Source: a virus. From it: DNA of 49,964 bases. Each line of letters opens with the position of its first letter. Position 1 is the first letter of the stretch. The position numbers were made by a program, and so were the translations under genes. The notes below the pieces were generated by a model. The model saw only the letters and a program-made list of their open reading frames with translations. It did not search any database and was not told the DNA's origin. Positions 37,797 to 43,071 of the stretch are shown here, in pieces. The DNA lies in IMG/VR virus record IMGVR_UViG_3300035564_000046, positions 1 to 49,964 of that record; one strand, written 5' to 3'.

Positions 37797-38792
37797 ATGG
37801 TAGTTGTAATTAACAAGAGCGGCGCCGCAGGTTCCGCTCAACCCGAGAAGACCTTTCCATCCGTTCTCGCCGGGACGACGACGAAGGGGCTGAAAGAGAA
37901 ACCCCTGATTGTTCGTGGCCGTGGCGCCGGGCGGTATGTCAAGATCCTGATGTACTCCAACACGGGCGCGGGCAAGACCCTGGCGATTGCGGGGTTCCTG
38001 AGGGCGGGGTTGAAGGTTGTCTGCTGCTCGACCGACTTGGGTGGCAGTGGTCTCTCCACGGTATACAACTACCTGGATTCCATTGGACAGCCGCACCTGG
38101 CCGACAACCTGATCGACATCACGTTCCAGACCTATGACCAGTTCGCAGCGTTCCTGAACAACCCGGAGAGCATCCTACCGGAGATCTACGAGTGGGACCC
38201 CGACATGCTGGCCATCGATGGGTTCACCGGGTTCCAGCAGATTCAGATTCAGGAGAAGATCCTGGAACTCAACCCGCTGTCTGACAAGAAGGCCAGCGAA
38301 GGCCGCATGGAGGGCCTGTGGGCTGACCAGGAAGCCTGGGGCATGATCCGCAACGCCACAACCAGGGCGTTGGGCCGGTTCCTCATGCTGCACAACTGGA
38401 AGACGGGCAAGCCATGGCACAAGTACGTCACCTGCCTGGAGAACAAACCGCAGAGCGACAAGCTAACCGGCGAGGTCCTGCGGGGGCCGTACATTCAGGG
38501 GTCGGCTGCCGCCCTGATGGGGCCGAGCTTTGATGTCATCATTGAGGCCAAGGTCGTGTCCAAGGATGGCAGTGACAAGGGTAAGCGCGAGTACGTGTAC
38601 AACTGCGTGGGGCACGACAAGCTCCTAGCGAAGTCACGCGGCTACTCCCTGAGCCCCACCGAGCCAGCGGATATGTACAAGATCTGGACGGAGAAGATCG
38701 CGCCCCTTGTGAAGGGGGGCGTCATGGAGGGATTGACGCCACCTGAAGGTGAGGAAGAAGCCAGCGACAGGCTAGGGGAGAAGGGGGAATGA
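37797..38792 (+). CDS. Sak4-like RecA-fold ATPase (recombinase)
   Basis: A 331-residue protein with Walker A 'YSNTGAGKTLAI' near residues 53-64 and Walker B 'DMLAIDGFTGFQ' near 136-147. Length and the 'ID' Walker B with a long C-terminal region fit the phage Sak4/AAA_24 group of single-strand annealing-type recombinases. The gene is followed by two genes that may be its partners, including a possible single-strand binding protein. It likely anneals or pairs DNA during replication of concatemers. Confidence 0.78.
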   Translation: MVVVINKSGAAGSAQPEKTFPSVLAGTTTKGLKEKPLIVRGRGAGRYVKILMYSNTGAGKTLAIAGFLRAGLKVVCCSTDLGGSGLSTVYNYLDSIGQPHLADNLIDITFQTYDQFAAFLNNPESILPEIYEWDPDMLAIDGFTGFQQIQIQEKILELNPLSDKKASEGRMEGLWADQEAWGMIRNATTRALGRFLMLHNWKTGKPWHKYVTCLENKPQSDKLTGEVLRGPYIQGSAAALMGPSFDVIIEAKVVSKDGSDKGKREYVYNCVGHDKLLAKSRGYSLSPTEPADMYKIWTEKIAPLVKGGVMEGLTPPEGEEEASDRLGEKGE

Positions 38793-39196
38793 TGGCAACT
38801 GGAGATCAAGAGTTGATTGGGAAGCCTCCCTACGAGCTTCCGGCATCAGCGGCAGCGCGTGAGCGGGACTTCATCAACCACGTCCTCGCGTACTACGCCG
38901 CACGCGTCAACGACTTTGTGGCCGGGCTCTCCCCTCTTCACTTGAACATCCTGCTGGCGTTCGTCTCCGGGGCGTCAGCGGCGCAACTTGGGAGTGACTG
39001 GCTTGAAACTCTGACGCACGGGATGACGAAGTTTACGCAGGAGTGCGGCAGGATCAAGGAGAACGCCGTTCAGTCCGGGGTCTGTTCAGCGAATGATTTC
39101 GTCCTGCTGATCCCAGAGCCCCCCAACATGAAATTCTTGGGTCCGCCAGATCCGCGAGTGTATCTGGGTGAACCCGACACAAGGCTCGTGCAATAA
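38789..39196 (+). CDS. Hypothetical protein (135 aa) in recombination block
   Basis: A 135-residue helical protein starting by ATGA overlap with the recombinase gene (ATG 38789 or 38792). 'DFVAGLSPLHLNILLAFVSG' is hydrophobic but short. No known motif. Tight coupling suggests a function with the recombinase. Confidence 0.65.
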   Translation: MMATGDQELIGKPPYELPASAAARERDFINHVLAYYAARVNDFVAGLSPLHLNILLAFVSGASAAQLGSDWLETLTHGMTKFTQECGRIKENAVQSGVCSANDFVLLIPEPPNMKFLGPPDPRVYLGEPDTRLVQ

Positions 39197-39242
39197 CGAG
39201 AATCACAAACAACGACTGATAACCAAGGAAAGGACAAGCAAC

Positions 39243-39926
39243 ATGAGTGAAGCAGGGTTTGGAGTTGGAATCGCCCGCATCATGCCACCACTGGCCTGCA
39301 TCGGGCAGATCCCCTACGACCAGATTGGCGCCGCCAAGCTGAGCGAGAAGGGGCTGTACACGAATCTGCGGTTCCGCATTGAGGGTGTTAGCGGAGTCAG
39401 CCGGGGGCTGGTGACGAACTTCCTCTACCTGCCGGAATGGTTCGAGCCGAACTTCAACGCCGAGACCATCGGTGGTGTGGAAGTCAAGGGCAAGACCGGC
39501 GAGGAATTGGAGCGCACCCGGCGTGGGATGACGATGACTCACCGCCGCATGTTTGGAACGAGGTCTGGGATTGGCCAACTGCAGGGCATGTGCGGCAGTC
39601 CCGAGGGCGTGGAGAAGATGGTCGCCATCCGCAACAAGATGTGGGCTGCGAACGCCGGTAAGTCGTTCTCTGGCGAGGACATCGAAATCATGCTCAAGGA
39701 GTTCATCGCCGCCGAGAACCCGGTCGTCGGCTACATTCTGACCCAAGAGCGCGAGGCAACCGGCATGTTCGACGAGGCGGGCAAGGAGATCTACGAGCCC
39801 GTCGAGCGCTACGGTGTGGATCGCTGGTTCTACCCGACTGACGACGAATGCAAGCGGCTGGTGCAATCGGCTGAGAAGCGGAAGCACCTGCCGAACGCGA
39901 TGCGGATTGCGTTCGAGGTCAGCTAG
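39243..39926 (+). CDS. Possible single-strand DNA-binding or recombination partner
   Basis: A 227-residue protein; an AAGGA site fixes the ATG at 39243. Begins MSEAGFGVGIARIMPPLACI and has a beta-rich first half ('GLYTNLRFRIEGVSGVSRGL') and a helical second half. Genes next to Sak4-like recombinases often encode single-strand binding proteins, and the beta-rich half would suit an OB fold, but no specific motif confirms it. No acidic tail. Confidence 0.55.
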   Translation: MSEAGFGVGIARIMPPLACIGQIPYDQIGAAKLSEKGLYTNLRFRIEGVSGVSRGLVTNFLYLPEWFEPNFNAETIGGVEVKGKTGEELERTRRGMTMTHRRMFGTRSGIGQLQGMCGSPEGVEKMVAIRNKMWAANAGKSFSGEDIEIMLKEFIAAENPVVGYILTQEREATGMFDEAGKEIYEPVERYGVDRWFYPTDDECKRLVQSAEKRKHLPNAMRIAFEVS

Positions 39927-39935
39927 GGCCGGTCT

Positions 39936-39971
39936 TCCCTGGTGTCATCTACGGTAGGAGAGTGCCAGGGA
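39936..39971 (+). terminator. Hairpin after recombination block
   Basis: TCCCTGG (39936-39942) pairs with CCAGGGA (39965-39971), loop 22 nt, 9 bases after the stop. No T tract, so it may be a weak terminator or RNA-processing hairpin ahead of the RNA region. Confidence 0.4.
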
Positions 39972-39976
39972 GCTGA

Positions 39977-40075
39977 GTTGGGGGTTAGGGATCAAGGCAT
40001 CCTCTAACATCTAAAGACGGGGGACGTATGAGCCCCTGAATGAGGGCGGAAATCCCTCTGCCTCCCACCCCCAAC
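39977..40075 (+). ncRNA. Candidate structured RNA with multi-helix junction
   Basis: A 99-nt segment closed by GTTGGGGG (39977-39984) / CCCCCAAC (40068-40075). Inside are three hairpins: TTAG-GGAT (39985-39992) with ATCC-T-CTAA (39999-40007); GGGG (40020-40023) with CCCC (40033-40036); GAGGG (40042-40046) with CCCTC (40054-40058). It is not a standard tRNA: no TTCRANY loop. It lies upstream of the 21-aa leader frame and the methyltransferase, so it may be a small stable RNA or a cis-acting leader. Confidence 0.5.
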
Positions 40076-40095
40076 ATTTGATTGTGAGGAGTTGT

Positions 40096-40161
40096 ATGAG
40101 CCACGGGAGGTTCCTTCAGCAAATGCTGAAAATGGCTGATTCAGTGATGAGGGTCCCATGA
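40096..40161 (+). CDS. Possible 21-aa leader peptide
   Basis: ATG with an ideal AGGAG site 7 nt upstream and a 21-codon frame whose TGA overlaps the methyltransferase ATG (ATGA). Within it TCAGCA-AA-TGCTGA (40116-40129) is a perfect hairpin. It could control translation of the methyltransferase by coupling or be a short chance frame. Confidence 0.4.
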   Translation: MSHGRFLQQMLKMADSVMRVP

Positions 40162-40820
40162 GCTACGACCTTGAAGCGAATTTGAAGGTCCCCGGTTGGA
40201 TGAGCGAGGCCGAGTTGCGCTGGCTCTATGAGCAGGCGACGAGAATGAAATCGATTGTCGAGATTGGGTCGTGGAAGGGTCGGAGCACGTTCGCCCTGGC
40301 AAGTGGATTGCTTGACGGGGACTACGAGAATCCAGTCCTGTTTCCAGTTGACACCTGGGCGGGCAGCTTCGTCAATGGGCGCCGGTTGGCGGCGTTTGAA
40401 GATCTTGAGGGTGGAAGAGATGTCTACGGGCAGGACTTCCTACCCAACGTCGGGCACTTCCCGTGCTTGGACCTGAAGTATGCCGGGCTGTCCAGTATGG
40501 CGGCGGCGAACAAGCGCCAAGGGCTGCCGAAAGTAGGCATGGTGTTCATCGACGGCGGGCATGAGTACCCCGAGGTCATGAAGGACCTGGAAGCCTGGGA
40601 GCCGCTGGCGTGCAGGCTGCTCTGCGGCCACGACTACCACACCAATTGGCCGGGCGTCATCCTGGCGGTGGAGAAGTTTTTCAAGGGCAAAGTTTCTGTT
40701 GCGCCGGGAACGTCAATATGGTATGTTGATCTTGACGGGTTGATGATGGAGCCCCCGAGAGTGGGGCCACTGGCGCCGACTTCGATAGCTCGGTTGGATC
40801 TGGCAAAGTTTGAAAACTGA
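40158..40820 (+). CDS. Class I methyltransferase-like protein (Methyltransf_24 type)
   Basis: A 220-residue protein. 'SIVEIGSWKGRSTFALASG' near residues 32-50 is motif I of the Rossmann SAM-binding fold; 'VGMVFIDGGHEYPEVMKDLE' near 126-145 is the typical motif IV region of Methyltransf_24-like enzymes, followed by a 'CGHDYHTNWPGV' loop. The substrate is not visible. It sits directly before the tRNA array, so an RNA, protein or sugar target cannot be separated. Confidence 0.75.
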   Translation: MSYDLEANLKVPGWMSEAELRWLYEQATRMKSIVEIGSWKGRSTFALASGLLDGDYENPVLFPVDTWAGSFVNGRRLAAFEDLEGGRDVYGQDFLPNVGHFPCLDLKYAGLSSMAAANKRQGLPKVGMVFIDGGHEYPEVMKDLEAWEPLACRLLCGHDYHTNWPGVILAVEKFFKGKVSVAPGTSIWYVDLDGLMMEPPRVGPLAPTSIARLDLAKFEN

Positions 40821-40841
40821 ATACCTGTTAGTACACCTTGA

Positions 40842-40918
40842 AGCGGGGTGGAGCAGTCCGGTAGCTCGTCTGCCTCATAAGCAGAAGGTCGTCGGTTCAA
40901 ATCCGACCCCCGCCACCA
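40842..40918 (+). tRNA. tRNA-Met (CAT), initiator-like
   Basis: 77 nt including CCA; anticodon CAT at 40876-40878. Body very close to bacterial initiator tRNA: first base A cannot pair with C72 (1:72 mismatch), A11-U24 in the D stem, and a GGTAGCTCGTC D region. The anticodon stem lacks the GGG/CCC triple. Confidence 0.9.
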
Positions 40919-40923
40919 AGTTT

Positions 40924-41000
40924 GGCCTCGTAGCAGAATGGCATATGCGGCTGGCTCAAAACCAGTAATCCTGTAGGTTCGACTCCTACCGAGGCCACCA
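40924..41000 (+). tRNA. tRNA-Leu (CAA) with short variable loop
   Basis: 77 nt with CCA; anticodon CAA at 40957-40959 in loop CTCAAAA. Variable loop has only about 6 nt, unlike the long arm of bacterial tRNA-Leu. A73 discriminator is kept. Confidence 0.8.
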
Positions 41001-41003
41001 AAG

Positions 41004-41080
41004 ATTGACCGATGCCCGAAAGGGTCTCCTATGAAGATCGCGCGTGGAGGGCCAGGGAATCAACTGCGCTATCGGTCAAT
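41004..41080 (+). ncRNA. tRNA-sized structured RNA between tRNAs
   Basis: 77 nt closed by a perfect 10-bp stem ATTGACCGAT (41004-41013) / ATCGGTCAAT (41071-41080). Inside: CCC-GAAA-GGG tetraloop hairpin (41015-41024) and CTCC (41026-41029) / GGAG (41046-41049). No T-loop or anticodon arm. GGTTTTT follows directly, as in a terminator. Confidence 0.5.
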
Positions 41081-41087
41081 GGTTTTT

Positions 41088-41171
41088 GCCGGGCTGGTGA
41101 AATGGCAGACACGGTAGTCTTAGGAACTACTGTCGAAAGGCGTGGGGGTTCAAGTCCCTCGCCCGGCACCA
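41088..41171 (+). tRNA. tRNA-Leu (TAG)
   Basis: 84 nt with CCA and a long variable arm; anticodon TAG at 41121-41123 in loop CTTAGGA; GGTTCAAGTCC T arm. Confidence 0.9.
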
Positions 41172-41174
41172 CAT

Positions 41175-41250
41175 TCCCAGGTAGCTCAACTGGTAGAGCG
41201 CTTGACTGTTAATCAAGTCGTTGCTGGTTCGAGTCCAGCCTTGGGAGCCA
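41175..41250 (+). tRNA. tRNA-Asn (GTT)
   Basis: 76 nt with GCCA end; anticodon GTT at 41208-41210 in loop CTGTTAA; acceptor TCCCAGG / CTTGGGA. Confidence 0.92.
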
Positions 41251-41251
41251 C

Positions 41252-41325
41252 GGGGGTCTAGTTCAGTGGGAGAACGGCGGTCTCCAAAACCGCTCGCGGA
41301 GGTTCGATTCCTTCGGCCCTTGCCA
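41252..41325 (+). tRNA. tRNA-Trp (CCA)
   Basis: 74 nt; anticodon CCA at 41284-41286 in loop CTCCAAA; G73. The first two acceptor pairs are G-U wobbles. Confidence 0.9.
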
Positions 41326-41366
41326 CGGGGGTGAAAACGCAGCGCAGTGTGAGTAGCCTCCACCAC

Positions 41367-41441
41367 TTCCCGGTCGTTCAATTGGTAGGACACTGGGCTT
41401 TGATCCCAGGAATCTTGGTTCGAGTCCAGGCTGGGGAGCCA
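41367..41441 (+). tRNA. tRNA-Gln (TTG)
   Basis: 75 nt; acceptor TTCCCGG / CTGGGGA with G-U pairs, anticodon TTG at 41400-41402 in loop CTTTGAT, G73. The 41-nt spacer before it (41326-41366) holds no feature I can name. Confidence 0.88.
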
Positions 41442-41450
41442 AATAGAATT

Positions 41451-41536
41451 GGAAGGTACGGGCTGAATGGTCGGCCACCAGTCTTGAAAACTGGCGCTCC
41501 GTAAGGATGGGGGTTCGATTCCTCTGCCTTCCTCCA
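41451..41536 (+). tRNA. tRNA-Ser (TGA)
   Basis: 86 nt with long variable arm; anticodon TGA at 41485-41487 in loop CTTGAAA; acceptor GGAAGG / CCTTCC. Confidence 0.9.
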
Positions 41537-41556
41537 AGAAACGGTTGTAGAAGTTT

Positions 41557-41631
41557 GGGGTCGTAGCTCAATGGGAGAGCGGTTGCCCTGCAAGCAACGG
41601 GTTGAGAGTTCAAGTCTCTCCGATTCCACCA
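41557..41631 (+). tRNA. tRNA-Ala (TGC) with C33
   Basis: 75 nt; anticodon TGC at 41589-41591 in loop CCTGCAA, so position 33 is C instead of the near-universal U. The alanine identity pair G3-U70 is present. Confidence 0.85.
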
Positions 41632-41635
41632 AATT

Positions 41636-41711
41636 GGTGATGTAGCTTAACTGATAGAGCACCTGACTGTCGCTCAGGGTAGTGTGGGTTTGACTCCCAT
41701 CGTCACCGCCA
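41636..41711 (+). tRNA. tRNA-Asp (GTC) with altered elbow
   Basis: 76 nt; anticodon GTC at 41669-41671 in loop CTGTCGC. D loop ACTGATA has A at position 19 and the T loop TTTGACT has U at 56, a paired change of the G19-C56 elbow contact. G73. Confidence 0.88.
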
Positions 41712-41718
41712 AGTTCGT

Positions 41719-41795
41719 CTGGGTGTAGCGCAGTCTGGTAGCGCACCTGCCTTGGGAGCAGGGGGCCGCTGGTTCGAATCCAGCCGCCCAGACCA
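41719..41795 (+). tRNA. tRNA-Pro (TGG)
   Basis: 77 nt; acceptor CTGGGTG / CGCCCAG, anticodon TGG at 41753-41755 in loop CTTGGGA, A73. Confidence 0.9.
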
Positions 41796-41801
41796 AAGTT
41801 C

Positions 41802-41877
41802 GCCGCAGTAGCTCAGTTGGCAGAGCGGCAGTTTTGTAAACTGCATGTCGAGGGTTCGATGCCTTCCTGCGGCTCCA
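41802..41877 (+). tRNA. tRNA-Thr (TGT)
   Basis: 76 nt; anticodon TGT at 41835-41837 in loop TTTGTAA; acceptor GCCGCAG / CTGCGGC. Confidence 0.92.
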
Positions 41878-41880
41878 TTT

Positions 41881-41977
41881 GTGGTCCCGTAGCATACGCC
41901 ACAGAGGTTCGGGCCAAGGACGGGATAGAGCCCGGCGCCGTGAGGGCGGTTCAACGCGGGATGAGTCGCCCTCACCA
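41881..41977 (+). ncRNA. Possible structured RNA between tRNA-Thr and tRNA-Gly
   Basis: A 105-nt spacer that lacks a normal tRNA but holds a 9-bp hairpin GTGAGGGCG (41940-41948) / CGCCCTCAC (41967-41975) and smaller pairings (TCCCG with CGGGA; CGGGC with GCCCG). It ends in CACCA, like a tRNA 3' end, but no acceptor partner exists. Could be a degenerate tRNA or a small RNA. Confidence 0.3.
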
Positions 41978-41982
41978 ATTTT

Positions 41983-42056
41983 GCGAGAGTAGCTCAACGG
42001 CAGAGCCCTGGTCTTCCAAACCAGCCATGAGGGTTCGATTCCCTCCTTTCGCTCCA
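41983..42056 (+). tRNA. tRNA-Gly (TCC)
   Basis: 74 nt; anticodon TCC at 42015-42017 in loop CTTCCAA; acceptor GCGAGAG / CTTTCGC with wobble; U73. Confidence 0.9.
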
Positions 42057-42060
42057 AGAT

Positions 42061-42153
42061 CGGACTGTAGCTCAGACGCCAGAGAGTGCCCGGTATGGTC
42101 CGGGGGGTCGCTTGGTGGGCCGTAAGGCAGCCGCATCCAAGCCAGTCCGACCA
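42061..42153 (+). ncRNA. tRNA-like RNA with rebuilt T arm
   Basis: 93 nt with a perfect acceptor CGGACTG (42061-42067) / CAGTCCG (42143-42149) and ACCA. A CTC/GAG D-like arm and a CCCGG-TATGGT-CCGGG hairpin (6-nt loop) follow. The T-arm position has GCTTGG / CCAAGC, but its loop is 21 nt and lacks TTCRA; the D loop lacks GG. No anticodon can be assigned safely. Confidence 0.55.
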
Positions 42154-42155
42154 GT

Positions 42156-42331
42156 TTCCTTGTCCGAAGTGGTGAGACACTTGAATCGAGGTATGGAGAG
42201 CCCGTAGAGCGGACATCTCGGGAGCGAAGCATACGATCCGTTTCGACCATGACCCGGTGGGACGGCTATAAAACGAGGCGTTGTTGCACGCCTATCCATA
42301 CTGGAGTAGGTTCAAATCCTGCGACAAGGAA
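42156..42331 (+). ncRNA. Large tRNA-like RNA with insertion in anticodon arm
   Basis: 176 nt. Acceptor TTCCTTGTC (42156-42164) / GACAAGGAA (42323-42331); D-like hairpin AAGTG / CACTT (42167-42182); anticodon-like stem GTATGGA (42191-42197) / TCCATAC (42295-42301) that encloses 97 nt; T arm GTAGG-TTCAAAT-CCTGC (42306-42322). The insert holds a hairpin AGGCGT / ACGCCT (42276-42293). CCA is not encoded. The layout resembles tmRNA or an interrupted tRNA. Confidence 0.6.
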
Positions 42332-42338
42332 TAGTTCT

Positions 42339-42412
42339 AGCACGATGGCCGAGCGGCGAGGCGTGGGTCTGCAAAACCTACCACAAGGGTTCAACTCCCT
42401 TTCGTGCTTCCA
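42339..42412 (+). tRNA. tRNA-Cys (GCA)
   Basis: 74 nt; acceptor AGCACGA / TCGTGCT, anticodon GCA at 42371-42373 in loop CTGCAAA, U73 (a cysteine identity base) and CCA. Confidence 0.9.
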
Positions 42413-42418
42413 GTTTAT

Positions 42419-42560
42419 GCCAGCAGGACCATGGACGGTGACGTGGAGAGCGTATGTGGTGCGGGTAGAGGGGCGCGGAGCACTCGACGCAGAGCCGCGC
42501 AAACCAGGGATGTTCCTGGCTTCCCCGAGCACTCAGCGGGTTCGACTCCCGCCTGCTGGC
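42419..42560 (+). ncRNA. Large tRNA-like RNA with expanded body
   Basis: 142 nt. Acceptor GCCAGCAG (42419-42426) / CTGCTGGC (42553-42560); D-like CCA/TGG arm with GG in the loop; hairpin GCGCGG / CCGCGC (42473-42500); hairpin CCAGG / CCTGG (42504-42519); perfect T arm GCGGG-TTCGACT-CCCGC (42536-42552). CCA not encoded. Likely an interrupted class II tRNA or a novel small RNA. Confidence 0.6.
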
Positions 42561-42569
42561 TTCGAGTTC

Positions 42570-42662
42570 GGGCGAGTGTAGTCGAGTGGCGAAGACCACG
42601 GCCTGTAAAGCCGTCACCCCCTGTGGGAAACAACGGAGGTTCAAATCCTTCCTCGCCCACCA
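42570..42662 (+). tRNA. tRNA-Tyr (GTA)
   Basis: 93 nt with long variable arm; anticodon GTA at 42605-42607 in loop CTGTAAA; acceptor GGGCGAG / CTCGCCC; ACCA. Last tRNA of the array. Confidence 0.92.
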
Positions 42663-42739
42663 GCGCCAGATGTAATGGCAATTCAACAGAAGAAAGGAAT
42701 GCCTCCGAGAAGTTGGAAAGCTGAAGACCTACAAGGTGA

Positions 42740-42771
42740 GGGGGCCGCGGATCGGGGGATTTGCGGCCCCC
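42740..42771 (+). terminator. Strong GC hairpin closing the RNA array
   Basis: GGGGGCCGC (42740-42748) / GCGGCCCCC (42763-42771), 9 bp with a 14-nt loop. No T tract follows. It may be a processing or stabilising 3' hairpin of the tRNA transcript. Confidence 0.5.
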
Positions 42772-42792
42772 ATGAATCGAGAGGAGAGAATC

Positions 42793-43017
42793 ATGCCTAA
42801 AAGCCCAGAGTTTGAGAGTGACACAGCCATCCTGAACTACATCATCGACTTCGGCCTACACGACGACCTACGCGAGGACGCCGCCAACATGGCCGATGAC
42901 AATGTTGGAGACGGGAACGACATCTATTGGGGGCGCGAGTACCAAGCCTGCATCCGGCTGCTCGTGTCCAGCGAGATTCGGCGCCAGAAGGCCAAGCTGG
43001 CTAAGAAGAAATCCTGA
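42793..43017 (+). CDS. Hypothetical acidic protein (74 aa)
   Basis: A 74-residue protein with an acidic middle and basic end (RRQKAKLAKKKS). GAGGAGAG precedes the ATG at 42793; earlier in-frame codons overlap the hairpin. First protein gene after the tRNA array. Unknown function. Confidence 0.65.
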   Translation: MPKSPEFESDTAILNYIIDFGLHDDLREDAANMADDNVGDGNDIYWGREYQACIRLLVSSEIRRQKAKLAKKKS

Positions 43018-43026
43018 AGATTTCTC

Positions 43027-43055
43027 TTGACAACGAAATCATTTCGGTGTACTCT
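43027..43055 (+). promoter_or_regulatory. Rightward promoter before uracil-DNA glycosylase
   Basis: TTGACA (43027-43032), 17 bp, TACTCT (43050-43055), then 6 nt and GACGAG, ATG at 43072. Confidence 0.75.
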
Positions 43056-43071
43056 GTTATTGACGAGACTG

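Noticed and set aside
42156-42331. True tmRNA gene (ssrA)
   Set aside because: The topology is similar, but the acceptor lacks G3-U70, the RNA is too short for the usual pseudoknots, and no tag frame is evident.
41127-42686. Many open frames on the minus strand across the tRNA array, with products rich in EPSLL/ALPLSY-like text
   Set aside because: They are antisense readings of conserved tRNA sequences, a well-known annotation artefact. No ribosome sites and perfect overlap with tRNAs.
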